Both the position numbers and the translations under genes were made by a program. DNA of 64,000 nt from Rallus limicola (taxonomy: Eukaryota; Chordata; Aves; Gruiformes; Rallidae): positions 28,109,956-28,173,955 of the forward strand of contig JAKCOZ010000012.1 of NCBI GenBank assembly GCA_022605955.1. The letters are read 5' to 3'. Positions 1 through 12,565 of the stretch are shown piece after piece. The stretch's first letter is position 1, and every line of letters begins with the position of its first letter. The notes below the pieces were generated by a model. The model saw only the letters and a list, made by a program, of their open reading frames with translations, made no database searches and was not told where the DNA came from.

Positions 1-3000
1 GCCTTGCACCCAGACCCTACAGACACCCGTGGGCTCCAGGAGACGTTGTGCTGAGGCTGTGCTGGTTTTTCAAAGCATGCTATCGCTCGAAGCAACTGCT
101 CCTTGATAAGGCTGAGCACGTTTCAACACGTGCCCAGGGACCTCCACAAAAACCCCTCAGTTACTCTCTTTCCCCTTCAACTTTTGATTGCAGTTTCTGT
201 TTCCCTCCATAGGGAACAGCCTGGAGAACTGTTAGCTCGTGGTGAGAGCTCCGGCAGTTTCTGTTCCTCCCCAGTCCCCGTTACTGAACGTTAACTGCAG
301 GCCAGTGGCTCAAGGTGGGGAAATCCCTCTTCCCCTCACTCCGAAGCCTGGGCTGGTGCCTGGCCCCAGCTTGCAGTACCTTGTGGGGAGCTGCTGGCTG
401 GCCAGTGCAGCTGCTGACAGCCACTGGCTGCCTGTGTCACGCTCCCACCTCACCGCAGGAACGGGAGTTGTCACAGGGAGCTTCTGCAGAGGCTCAAACT
501 GCTCTTCAGTCTGGGAGGCTTTACAGACCGGGCATGGCAGCTGCTCCTGGCTCCACCTCCATCGAGCCTTCTCCTCACTTTGGTTGTGAGAATTTGGAGC
601 CGTCAGGGCAGTGAGTGTTCACAGAGACAAAGGGGGTGAGCCCTATGAACGAGTTCTGCTGCCAGCTTGCCTACCCATGCCAAAAGGACACCAGAATGTC
701 TGCAAGGAGGCCGTTCTCCTGAAATCCCATAGCTGTTCTGCAACAATCTCTCCCGGCAGGGAGGGACTGCAGCGCGGGGCCTGCACCGTGAGAGGAGGGG
801 CTCCAGAGCTGCTGCAAGGAGCTGGCCACTGCATGCTTCACTAACAGACACACCACCAATTCTAGAAGGCTCTATGTGGTTAAGGGTTCAGAGTTGGTTG
901 GATCTGCCGTCTCGCTCCCCCATCCCTCAAGGCTGGGCCTGATCCACACAGGTCCTGCACCAAAGGGCCAGATTTAATGCTCTGCAGCACACAGGGGGAA
1001 AAGCCAAGCACGAGAGGGAGCAGACAGGAAGGCAAAGTTCTAGCAGAACTTCCTGTGACAGTTCTAGCAGAATTTTGTCTTCCTGGTTAAAGTTCTAGCA
1101 GAACTTTGCCTTCCTGTCTCCTCCCTCTCGTGCTTGGCTTTTTCCCCTGAATCTTGCAGTTTGTGTTTATAACTCTGAGCATCACTTGTTCCCCATACAT
1201 TTATTTTACTTTACAAATAAAAAGGAATCAGGACCAAAGTGCCATGGCCCTGCAACTGAACACCATCGTGTTGGTTTGTAGATGCTGAGCTCCTGTTGGC
1301 TTCTGAAATTTCCAGTGATCTCTCAGAACTGCATCCCCCACATCCTTCAATCTGTAATGGAAGCAGCCAAACCACCTCACTGTTTGCTTTGAAAGTTATT
1401 AGCCCTGGGGACTGGGAGACATCTGCCTTTAAATGTGCCTTTTTCCCTGAGCCGTACTCAGGGCTGAACTGAACATTTGGGAAAGGAGGGGGCAACGAGC
1501 TTCCTGGCTTTGGTGAGCAATTCCTTGCTTTGCTTGGGGAGAAAAACACTATTACCTGCTCCAGAGATCTGAACTCCAGCTGTTTCCTTCTTAGGGATTG
1601 TTGTTCTATCATACAGCCTGGCATAAATATAATTAACTTCTCTTTTTGTGTGCTCTATTCACACCTGGCTGTGTGGCATTTCTGAACCCACTGTGGGAAT
1701 CGGGGTGTCTGGAGCATCCCCCCAGCCCAGGAGGTCTCAGGAGCAGCCTGGTGCTCCAGAGCGGTGAAGAAACATGTGATAATTGGTATCCCACCATGCT
1801 CTTGTCTCTGCCTGATTTGGGTGGCCTTGCCAGTCCCTACATAAAGCAGCAGTGGTACAGCTGTACCCCTCAGATAACGGCAGTCTTGGCTACACGTGCC
1901 TTGCCAGCCTCTGGGACTGAACACTGTAATGGAGCCTCTGTTACTCTTCCTGTTCCTGTTCCCTCACAGAGGAAGGCGTGAGGCTGTTTCCTCCCACACG
2001 CTTACATCAGTGCGCTGGGCACTTTCTGAACGACTGCTCCGGTCACACTGTTTGCCATACAGACTCCCTGCTGCCCAGACTGCGCTCAGGTGCCGTCCGC
2101 AGGCCAGTGTCCCCACAAGGGATCTTTTCTGCACACAGAGCCAGCTTCAGAACCTGGACAGTGTCCAAACCGTGCCCCAGTCCTGCCTCGCAGTGGCTGC
2201 AGAGCCGGTACCCGGGTGCCGAGATGCTCAGGGGTGCACAGCACGGGGACACCCCCCTGCCCAGGTTTCGAGGGCCCAGCTCCACAGCCCTGGCTCGGTC
2301 CAGCTCTAGATTCAGTTTATTCAGTTTCATTTTCCCATCAGGCCCGTTCCCACGTGGCAGCACAGAGTGACTAGCTGTCAGGCTCAGCCCTCACTGCCTG
2401 CGATGGCGGCAGCCCTGCAGCTCCCGCCATCGGTGACGCCGCCTCTCGCTCTGCCCTGCACCCGGGGAGGTTTCTGTTTCACAGGGGTCCACAGTGGTTA
2501 CAGGGGATCAAGCCCCACAGCACAGATACCAAGCACAGGCTCTGCCATAACAGGGCATCCAGGCAGGGCATGATAAAGAGGAAACTGTAAGGAAATTGCA
2601 GATCCTGTGGTCTCCCAGGTTATCATCTGATAATGATAATTACCATCCGGGACACCTAACAACACCATGGACTAACTATCTTCCAGCAGAGAAAGATAAG
2701 GAAACTCGTTATTGTGCACTTGGCTTCATATGCCATGCAAACAAAGAGACGTCAGTTAGGAGACAAGGGAAAAAAGAAACACATGTAGAGAAAAGGGATT
2801 CTGAGAGGCGTTTTCTGGTTCAGAGTCACTACGTGTCACTGCAACTGGAGCAAGAAAGAGGAACTCTTGGCTGAGCTAACGCAGCCCTGGTGCAAGAGCC
2901 TGACCAGAAGTTGTGCAACAGTTGCCAGCCCTTCCCTCCAAATCCCAGCGAGGAAGGCTGCGGGGCCAGCGGGGATCCAGCCTGGGGGACAGAAGCCCCC

Positions 3001-5589
3001 AAGCCCCTGAGCCAAGCAGCGGGACACTGAGGTTTGGTGGGTGCCCTACATGAGGGCGGCTGTTGGCACCCCCGTCACACCCAAAAGCAGAACTGAAACA
3101 CTTCCTGCTTTGGTTCCTACTTCAAAAAGATCTGAAGGAAAAACTCTGGAGGGAAAACTCTGAGTGACAGGTCATCCCGCAGCAACATCACATCAGGGAC
3201 ATGAGGGGAAAACAGATTCCCGTTTCCTCTCTGGCATCCCAAATGGGATAGATCCTTCCAAAGATGACTCCAGTCCACTGCTGGATTAAGCAGCTTGCAG
3301 TGTGGGACCCTCCTGGATCATTTCAACCCGCCCCTGAGGATGGCTTTCTGAAGGCATTGGGCATGGGCAGAGAAGGTAACTGCCAGCCCAGCAAGTGACC
3401 TCTTCACTCCTTGCCCTGTGAGAGCAGCCACCCTGGCAGGCTGCTGCCCACCCACGCAGCCTCAGGGTCCCAGCACGCTGGTGTCCATAGGCAAGCAGGT
3501 TCAGGTGGCTAGAGGTGCGATGCAGCCAGCCAGGACCAAAGCCTCCAGCTCAGCTTGCACCGGCACTTCCTTTCCAACCCCAGCTCCTGCCTGAGTGAAT
3601 CCAGTAAAACAACCAAATCCAACAGGAATCTTTTGCTCAAGAACAGAGAAAGCAGAGCTAAGCCTGACTTAGCTCAGAGCTAGCTGAAGGAGTCCAAGGC
3701 TCCCGCTGCATGGCTAGCACTCAGCGAGAGCAGCCTGAATGAACCATTGGCATCCTGGGTGCCCCAGCACCCAGCCGCTCCCTGCCTGCATCACACCAGT
3801 GCCCGCAGCACCTCGGGCCGGAGCTGGCACACACAAAGGGCCCTTTGGCTGCGTGGGTGCTCCCAGCAAAGCTTCCCCCCACATTCACAGCAGCTCAGCA
3901 CCCCCAGGACCCCTGCACTGAGACCTGCAGCCTCCTGCACAACCCCAACCCGCACAGTGGCTCTGCAGCCAGGCTGCTCTCCTCACAGCCCAACCTCAGA
4001 CCGCTGCCCTCAGGGAGAGGGGGTCCTGCTGTACCCCTGTCCGTTAGAGAAATAAAGGTCACAGCACAAATCCCTCTAGCTTGAAATACACCTCAGGGCT
4101 CTGTTTTATCACAGCAAACAGCTGGGCACGACAGTCACAACATAAACCTTGTGCTTAATGTTCCCATTTCCCCAGCCTTTAGCAAAGGGGGCACAGGGGT
4201 CCCTGCACAGGCAGCTACACGCCCCTCGGCGCCGGGAAACTCTTCGCCTCCTTCGGCTGTTACTCATTTGACACAAGTTCCCCACGGAGGCCAGGCGTTA
4301 CACTCGAGCCTCGCTGATACAGGCAGCAACCATCCCCCCTCTCCTGAGCCGTGCAACTCTTGCGGCAACCAACTTCTGCTTGGCGGCAGCACGGGGCCTT
4401 GGGCTCCACACCGCCGTGTTAACGAGTCAGCTCTCTCTTAACGGCATCATCCCCTGTGCTTTAATAAAGATAACGGGCACCTTCTGGCCTCTGCCCTCCC
4501 TCACCTTCTCCTAGGAAAGCCTCCTACAGCTAGCTGCCAAGGGGAACTATTTTCTGTTAAAGTAATAAAGTATTTAAAATCTCTGCTGGCCTACGAGCAC
4601 ATAGAGGAGCAAACCTGAGGCTCAGCTTCGCAGCTAATACTCCTGCCCCACACTGTGTCCTTTGCCTTCTCTGGGAAGGAGGTTTCTTTATTGCTGCCCA
4701 GCAGGAGCTGGAGCCCAGCTGGCAGTGCCGGGGCTCTGCTTCCACTTCAGCCTCTACAGGGAGCAGCGTGGGGACCCTGCCTGCAAACCAACATCTTATT
4801 TCATCACGGAAAACTCGTGGGACGTTTGCTGGCAGCAACATATTTCATGGCCAGGAGCCGACAGCGGGTTTGCTCCCGGGAATCGATGCTGGTTTAATTC
4901 CTCGGGGCTCTACCAACAGCTCCTGGAGCCCGAGCAGGCCGGGAGCGATGCTGCAGGGACAGGCTCCCCCCTGCCTCACCCAGGGCTGGAGAGGGCCCTA
5001 CCATGAGGGGAGCAGTGTGCTGAGGCGCGGCACAGCAATGGCGGCGGCACCGCAGCACCAGCATCCGCCCTGGCGCCCGCCCTGCAGCACAAACTGCAAG
5101 AGCCGCTCGTGGGGCTCTTCAGAGCACGTGGAAATCTTTCTCCCAACCTTCCCAGGCACCACAGGACATGAGCGATCACCAAGTAGTGGACAAGAGGAGG
5201 ATGGACTTGTGGGGTGTGGTTCCCGCCCTGGGCTTGGGTTTGTCCTGCGTCTTCCTGGGAGCCAGCTCACGCAGGGTCCCGGTCAAGAGCACAGGAAGGG
5301 TCTGCTGTGCAGTCCCACCACTCCTTCCAGTTCCCTTGAGAGCCGCGGAGCTCCAACACTTAAACTTTGCTTAGCAAAGTCCTGCTCATGGTGCTCACCT
5401 CTCTAACGTATCACTGAAACCGCCCCAGACAGCAGAGACCCAGATGCCAAAGGAGGCGCGACGAAGCGCAGATGCTACAAGAAACCAGCTCAGCCTTCCA
5501 AACACCTTCCCACACCCCACCGACCCCCCGCACGCCGTCCCGCAGGCCAGTGAGGGATGCGCAAGGGGGGTAAAAAGCGTGACCCTTAC
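1..5589. other. Non-coding stretch, no gene recognised
   Basis: Open frames here are short, overlap on both strands and resemble no protein family I know. If the minus-strand CpG exon at 5590 belongs to MBNL1, this block would be the start of a long MBNL1 intron; that is inference from synteny. The only strong structure is the inverted repeat at 994-1147. GC content rises towards the right end (from about 4960). Confidence 0.6.
994..1147. repeat. Long imperfect inverted repeat (hairpin) with internal direct copies
   Basis: The left arm, 994-1050, pairs with the right arm, 1091-1147. By eye 52 of 57 positions are complementary, leaving a 40-base loop. The outer end is a G-run plus A-run facing a T-run plus C-run, followed by the shared stretch GCCAAGCACGAGAGGGA. 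The 13-mer AGTTCTAGCAGAA occurs in direct orientation three times (1036, 1060, 1091). The loop copy also shares the following TTTTGTCTTCCTG-like bases with the right arm. The element may be a miniature inverted-repeat transposon or a local inverted duplication. I see no convincing target-site duplication and do not recognise the family. Confidence 0.85.
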
Positions 5590-6010
5590 CTGTGGGGCTG
5601 AAGCGCGGGGTGCGTCGGCGCGTGCGGCAGCGCTCTGGCAGCGCAGCCACCGCCTCCTCCGGCAGCGCGCGCCGCTAATTACAACATGCTTTTTTTTGCC
5701 GTGGCGGGACGGCGGCCTGGCGAGAGGGGAAGCGGCGAAAGGCCAGAAGAACTACACTTTCCAAAGGCCCTGGGTGTGAGGATGTGAAATGAGCCATTCG
5801 CCGTGGCGTGCAGCGGTCACCATGGCGACAGGGCTGTGGTTTGCAAATGTATTTTCTTAAAGAAGCAAAAATTACTTTCGGCTAATAAAAAAAAAAGGCG
5901 GGAGGGGAAGTGCTTTTGCACCGCGGCCACATCTCGAGCAGCAGCACGGCTCGCTGCTGGGGGAGCTCACGGCGCGGGTGCGAGCGTGTGGTTTGAAGGG
6001 CGCTTGCCGA
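5590..6010 (-). promoter_or_regulatory. CpG-rich promoter with candidate non-coding first exon (possibly MBNL1)
   Basis: The segment is rich in CpG and GC boxes compared with its surroundings. On the minus strand a consensus splice donor, CCCCACAG|GTAAGG, places an exon end at 5590, directly downstream of the most CpG-dense bases (about 5600-5720). No long open frame runs into it on that strand, so it would be a 5'UTR exon. An RFX/X-box-like near-palindrome, GTCACCATGGCGAC, lies at 5816-5829. An ACTACACTTTCC motif near 5750 resembles part of a ZNF143 site. In vertebrates MBNL1 lies downstream of SUCNR1 on the same strand, which is exactly this position and orientation. The gene assignment is inference. 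A lncRNA or antisense transcript could also start here. The transcription start is not determined. Confidence 0.55.
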
Positions 6011-9000
6011 AGGCGTCGTGGCTGCAACCCCCTAATCTGCCCATTAGCATCTGGTGGGGGAACGGGCTCCAGCCACCCCCCAGCAGTCCCTGGAAACGGG
6101 GCGATGGCTGGGGGCCCCCAGGGCTCCCTTCCTGCTGCGAGCCAGAGATAACAGCCACCCAGGCGGCGCGGTGCCGGCAGTGCCCACAGCTCAGCCAGCC
6201 TGACCGACCGGGCCACACAGACCCGCTCTCAGTATTTCTGCTGCAGCCACCACCAATCCCTGAGCTTCCTGCCTGCTGCCCAAAGCCCTGCAGAGCCGCA
6301 GCTTGCTGCACCTCAGAGCTGGATAGAGATGGCCCCTGCTCAGCCCAGGGAGGGAAACACTTCCCCCCTTCACCAGGCACCGTCAGCCCCCCCAAAGCTG
6401 CCGTGCAGCCCCCAGGCCGGGGCAGGAGCCGGCTGCTCCAGTGCTGTGCAGGGCAGGGGGTGCGTGGGTGGCAGCTGCCGAGCTGCAGCGTCACTGCAGC
6501 GGAAACGCTGCCTGGCTTCCTTTCTGCTCGCTCAGCCGCTTCCTGCGCTCAACTCGAGAGCTGAGTGTTTGCAGGGCACCAGAGCCAAGCTTGCCAAGCC
6601 ACCTGCTGCACCGAGCAGCATGCCTCAGCCATGCTTCAGCCGTGCTTCCAGCCTGTGTGGGGCACAGACGGAGGCAGAAGCAGCTGGAAACCCATGTGAA
6701 GGGACGTGGCAGCGTCCAGCAGCAGGGATCAGGGGCAGGGTTCCTGGTACTTCTTTCCACTCCCCCACCTGTATCTCCTCTGCCGTGCCCACATATGTCA
6801 CTGCACATGGCCCAGGGGTGCGAGGGCAGGGCTGGGAGGCAGTGCCTGCCATGTGACAGCCCACACTTACCCAAAAAGTGTGCTCACAAGATAAAAGTGT
6901 CATAAATATCACTGCCCAACAATAGTCCTTGAGCCACCAGGCACAGGTGAGCAGTTCAGAGAGCTGGAAAGGGCCTGGCACGCCTGGGTGGTTTCGTGCG
7001 ATCTTCCAGCAAGTTCGTGCTTTTTAAGGAAAGAGTTGTGCCGTTTGGGACCTTGGGTTTCTCCCCTCTCCCAAAGCATCACAGTGACCCCAGCCTCCCA
7101 GGCCCCCATGGAGCACAAGGCACATTCTGTGCCACTGTGTGTCCCGCCATGCACAGGCACCCTTCTGATTGCCATGTGCAAGAGCAAAACTCCTTCAGGA
7201 GTTTAATCAACTGGTGTAATTAATATGGCAGACAGAGCAGGGAAAGTGGAGTGACCATGTCCAGCACAAAGCACTCCTCCCCGTTTGGTACCCAGCAGTC
7301 TCTCCCAGAGCGTTCAGACAGAACACCAGAGCCAGGACACTGCAAAGATCCAAATCTTGAGCCATGCCTTCAGAAGACACATAGCAAAGTACCTGGGAAT
7401 TGCAGGATGTGAAGGATAAGCAGAGCTGACTTTACTAAAGCTTAGAACAGCCTCCTCAGAAATACCTTCTCCTGGTGTGGAGTTCAGTGCCTTTGTGCAA
7501 GGCTGCAGACCCCACGTGTGAAGGGTCTGCCCTGTTCCCCTCCAGAAGCCCTTTTCCAGCAAGGCTGGGGCACGCTGGGCATTGTGCTGGGCTCCAGAGC
7601 CTGCTCAGAGGAAATGAGGAGGAGGAGTACCAAGAAATCTCAACTTCAGAGACACAAGTGATAAATTGTGGCTGTCAGCTGCCCACACTAGGGCCCAACC
7701 TACCCTTGAGGTGTCCAGCAGGAGGGAGGTCCCATGGAGAGGGGTCCTGTTCTGTCCTGAAAAATCACAGGTAAAATGATGAAGATGCTCTCATTTGTTG
7801 TGCAGCTCCTGCACTGCCAGGGACATGGGTTCCTGAACATCACCCCCCAGCTCCTGGGCAGAATGCTCTATGTGATGCTAGCCCACAGGGCTATACAAGG
7901 TTGAGAGCAAAGCCAGGGCTTTCTCCCTGCAGCATCAGACGCGCTCTTCAAGCTCTGATGAGCAAGTGAAACTGGTCGTTAATTGCTGATTAAAGGAGAC
8001 CTGTTAGGCACGCTTTCGCTCAGAACGTGCTGCGTGCCTTTTGTATTGAGCCAAAGCGGCCTCAACACCAGACTGCTCGGGGAGCTGTGCGGAGGTGGGC
8101 CAGAGGACACACTGCCCAGCGAGCTTTATTCCTTTCTTTTACTCTTATTCCTCCTGAAGAGCTGCCCAAAGCCTGAGGGCATTCTTAGGCCTCATTAAAA
8201 GAACCAGGCCCTTGGGGCAGGCTTTCTCACTTAAGCAGGAGCTCAGCGGCAGGACAGCCAGACACCCAGAGCCACCATCTGCCCTTTGCATCTGCAACCA
8301 GCATCTTCCCTGCTTGGCAGCTCACCCACCCTTCTGTGTGTCCCAGCTGCAGCCAGAGCCCGGCGCGATGGAGATGCCGGTATCGCAGGCACGGGAACAC
8401 GATGCCGGGGAGCAGATCCCTGTGCCAAACCAGGACAGCTCAGCAAAGCGCTTCTTCCCCTGCAAATGCCACTAGTGGTTGCTGAGCCCACGGAGGATGG
8501 AGCTTCAGAGGAAGGGTCTGCTCCCAGGGCCACACACGCCATCCCGAGGGCAGGCGTCTGCACTGAGGGCTCTGGGCTGTCCCCCACCCACCTCCCACAC
8601 CCAGGGGTTGCCTTGACTTTTGGGTTGAAAACATAAACGCATGGAGACACTGAGTTGGCAGCTCCCTTGGCAGAGCTCTGAAGGGCCCTCGGCTTGAAAA
8701 GCCCCAGGACAGGGGGAGCACCTGGCCCCACGGTGCAGGGATGCCAGAGGTGATGCTCCCTGGGCAAGCTTCACTCCTTCCCTCCCACTGCAGGGGCACA
8801 GAGGGCTTTGTCCTGAGCAGACACTCAGGGGGTGGGAGGCTCAGAGCTGGTTTGTAGCAATTAGTGTGTTGCTAATTAATCTAATTTCTGTCTGTTCAGG
8901 GGGATCTAGCTCTCACTGAAACCTGATCTGTGTTAGAGAGCAGCTGGGCACGAAGCATCACCCACAGACTTCATTGGCTGGCCCTGCATTACCTGTGGGC

Positions 9001-9054
9001 ACATCAGCTCCAGGCAGCACCAGGAGCCCCTCCACATCCCACAGCTCCATCTGA

Positions 9055-9125
9055 CACAGCGTCATTGGACACCTTAGGTTGGGAAGCACCTTCAACATCA
9101 CCCAGTCTGACTGTGAGGAGGAGCC
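9055..9125 (-). mobile_element. Possible eroded CR1 3' tail
   Basis: The segment around TTAGGTTGGGAAGCACCTTC, followed by a CAACATCACCCAGTCTGACTG-like stretch, resembles the conserved 3' end of CR1 elements in minus orientation (the 'ttggaagggacctt...gatcatcgagtccaac' consensus read backwards). It is short and diverged, so the call is tentative. Confidence 0.35.
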
Positions 9126-9875
9126 CGGCTCAGGGAAACTGTGTAACTCCTGAATATTAAACACAAAACAGCCCAGGCAAACGGCTGATGCTTCCTTGGC
9201 GTCTGCACTTTGTGTTTGTGCCTCTCAGAAGTGAAATCCCAAACACCATCGATTAAAGGCCTTGCTGCTGATATGTTTAAAAAACTTTTTAGTAAATTTA
9301 TCCAGTCATAAAACAATAGATAATTTTTAAAAGTGAGCCAGCAAGTCCTTAGGAGAACGGCTGACACGACCTCCAACAGCTTATGCTTACCTTGAGGCTC
9401 CTTCACCCCACAGACACATGCCAGCATAAGCATGGTGTGTAAAACAGGCAAGGCAGCCCTGCTCCCAGGCATTCCATTCGCAGCAAGACTGAGGAACAGC
9501 TTTGTTTCACCTTCAGACTAACTCGACTTGTGAACCTGGAACCAGAAACAGTCTCATTTCATATCAGGAGCAATATGTGGTACTCCCTTAATGCCAGGGC
9601 ACTGGTTACCTGCTCACCCCCCACCCTCTGCTCACCGAAATCACTGCTCTTCCCTCCAGCATCAGTCGCTGGTACAGCGCTGTGGCACAGTCGGCTGTCA
9701 CTGGCAGTCTGCTGTTTGGCAGCACTTTGGAAACCTCATTCTGTGCCGTGGGAGTGATGGAGAGCTTCAGTCCGAGCATGCTACAGCCCTTCAGAATGCC
9801 GCTTTCCCACAAGATCCACAACTGATTTAATTCTCAATCCCAAGGGCTTTAAGAAGTGGGACACCAGGCTGAAGG

Positions 9876-9893
9876 GATGATGATGATGATGAT
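9876..9893. repeat. (GAT)6 microsatellite
   Basis: Six perfect GAT units are followed by a short degenerate triplet tail to about 9909. Confidence 0.85.
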
Positions 9894-12177
9894 TATCATT
9901 ATTACTATTCCCTGAGGAACATGGATTCATTACTGCAACAGTTCTGCCAATGCCAAGCTCTCCAAGGACAGATTTCCTGACAATGGGGAGATTGAAGCTT
10001 CATTCCCACGAGACAAACACAGATGCCCAATCCAGCTGAGCCACAGAATTTTTAGGAATGAAAAGCTTACCTCCATTTCCTAAAAGCAAGCACGTGCTGT
10101 CGCTTCCCAAACCATTTTCTGGAGCTGTGTCTCTTTCTGCCAGCAGGTCCCATTTGATGGCATCGCTCCCCTTTCTCCAGGAGACCCTTCTGCAGAGCCA
10201 TACACCCTATGGATCTTTGCAGTGGGTTGTCAGGCGTAGAGCTTGATTTCATTTTCCTTTTCAGCTCTACCTGCTCTCACCCCCTGCCTGGGGGCCGGCC
10301 AGCATCACTTCTCTCCTTCCCGCTTTTCACACCCTCCCAGCTCGCCTGGAGCAGCATCACATTCCTGTCTGTACCAACGCAGCCAAATCAAACACTAACT
10401 CCTGGAAATGCTCCTCATTTCTCTCTCATTATCTTCTGGGTGAGGCTGCCCTACAGTCTCAAGTTTGCTGGTACGGTGGTGCCCATGATGCTGACGGCAC
10501 ATCCCAGAGCTGTGCAGCAGCTCTCAGGAGGATGGTTTGGGTCCCAGGTGTGCGCAGGCAGAAACACCTGGGATTCCTCAGCCACCACGCTGCACCACAC
10601 ACCAACAGCTCACTACCACCTTGAGTTTGGTGGGCACCCTACCAAGCTGCCTCACCTGGGAGGTAATTAGCTTCCACATCCTTAACGATAGGCAAGGTGA
10701 CTTGACTTTACCCCCCAGAGTGAAGAACTCTCTATTACTGACATCCCCTGATGGTCCTACATCCACACAGACCTGTCCCTTGGAACACTTTGCAGGGCAC
10801 CTTACCAGACGTGCTGTCGGTCTGTAGTGGTGACTCCCCAGTGAGCCCTCGGCAGTCGTAGCTTCCATCAAAGGCTTGTGTTTCTCTTATTCCTCCCTCT
10901 CCTCTCAGAAGCCTCCTGTGAGGCCACGTGTCATGGACTGTGTCTGTCCAGGGAAGGGGGATGCGTTGGGGTGTGAGGGTGGCTGGCTTCAGGCCCACCC
11001 TGCCAAGGGCTCCTGTTCCCAGAAGGCGGCAGGGATGGGGGTCCCAGAGGGATGGAGGCTGTGCAGGGCTGGCAGAGCTCATGGCAGGGACCCCGTTGGG
11101 TCAGCATGGCACTGATGCGAGCAGCACATCTTCTACCCTAATAATCATCCAGAGAAAAAACCACCATCCAGCCTGAGACAAAGAAGGGGGACATGGGACC
11201 CCAAGGACCCACGTCCTTGGTACACGAGAGAAGGGACAACATTCAGCTGTGGGGCCTGGACCCTTTGTGGGAGATGGGTCAGACTGGGGGTTGCTATAAG
11301 TCCCTGAGAAGAGGCTGGCACAGCCCCACACCCTGCAGCCATCCCAGCCAGCACCCCCCCGGAGCTGCCACGTGCCATGCTCCCTGTTACAGCTGACAGC
11401 AGAAAATGGGATCCCATGGCTTAAACCAAATATTTAGATGTTACTCAGGCATGCTGCTGCAGGTTTGGAGTGAAGCACCGCGGCCTGTACACACCCCGGC
11501 CCAGCCTGTCACCCCCAAACCAAGAATTATCACATCAAACAAATAGGAAAGCAACAAAAATACCACTTCTGCCTTCCTCTCACCTGGGACCTGAGTCCAA
11601 CCCCATCAAAAAATATGATTTCATGGTTGTTTTTCTGTAATTGTGCATTGCTTGAGAACTACAAAGGGGCTGATGCACCAGAACACAGTGACAAACACGA
11701 ACCCCACAGACAGACAGAAAACAGGCCAGTGGCTTTGCTGTGACACAGCCCCAAAAATCCCACAATCTGTTTTTCTACAACACGACTGCTTGTAGAAACA
11801 GCCTTTCTGTCTGTACAGTGTGCAGGCTCCTGTGTGGGCTCTGGAAACGCTGGCTCCAGAGCACGGCCTGTCCCCAAAACCTGGTCCATGGTGACACAGT
11901 GAAGGTCTGCCTGTGCGGTCACTACAAGCTATAGGTGCAACAGGGCATGGGGCAGGATCCCCAGAGCCCAGGTCAATGATTACCTGCCTCTGTAAACACA
12001 GCTGGATTTTCTAACTCACTATTTAAAGCTTTACTCTTTGTATTTAAGGAGTAAGCATAAAAATCAGATTTCAGGTAAATTCACATTAGGTCAACTATTT
12101 GGTTCTTTTTTTTTTTTTGGTGGAAAAGGCACTGGTCTTTGGGGGATACATAGACCCCCACAACCAGGGGGCTCCAC

Positions 12178-12565
12178 CAAATGCCATGCCCAGACTCAAA
12201 CACAGAGCACTGGCAGTGCCTGATGTAAACAGGGAGCCCCAGCAGCATCAGAACCAAATGCTGAGCCCCAGACCCAAATGCCAAGCCCTGGTAGCACCAG
12301 ACCCAAATGCTGAGCCCTGGCTGTACCCAATGCAAACACCAAGCCCTGGCAGTGTAGATCCAAACTCCAAGTGCTGGCAGTGCCAAACCCAAATGCCGAG
12401 CCCTAGCAGCACTGGACCCAAGCATCATGCTCTGGAGGCACCGGATCCAAACACCAAGCCCTGGACCCAAATGCCAAGCCCCAACAATGCCAGATCCAAA
12501 CTGCAAGCCCTGGCAGTGCCAGCCCCAGCGGCACCGGACCCAAATACCGAGCCCCAGCGGCACTG
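12178..12565. repeat. Degenerate ~29-bp minisatellite
   Basis: Roughly a dozen head-to-tail units follow the pattern AGCCCTGGCAGTGCCAGACC then CAAATGCCG. Most units are 28-31 bp, with one shortened unit near 12457-12476 and one enlarged unit near 12500-12545. Units differ at several positions each, so the array is not freshly homogenised. Because 29 is not a multiple of 3, each reading frame cycles through the three phases. This explains the long proline- and glutamine-rich (plus strand) and glycine/tryptophan-rich (minus strand) open frames, which are not genes. Confidence 0.85.

Larger units (their letters stand above)
6011..12177. other. Non-coding stretch, no gene recognised
   Basis: No frame resembles a known protein, and no coherent exon series is visible on either strand. 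The GC content of the CpG island tails off until about 6500. A (GAT)6 microsatellite lies at 9876-9893 and decays into TAT/CAT-like triplets up to about 9909. A possible eroded CR1 tail lies near 9055-9125. A run of 13 T occurs at 12106-12118. I see nothing else. Confidence 0.55.

Noticed and set aside
4768..5406. 212-codon plus-strand open frame
   Set aside because: Biased Gly/Pro/Ser composition in a GC-rich region, overlapped by frames on the other strand, with no recognisable domain.
5803..6856. Overlapping open frames of 100-250 codons at and beside the CpG island
   Set aside because: High GC depletes stop codons in all frames; none has family motifs or good splice continuity.
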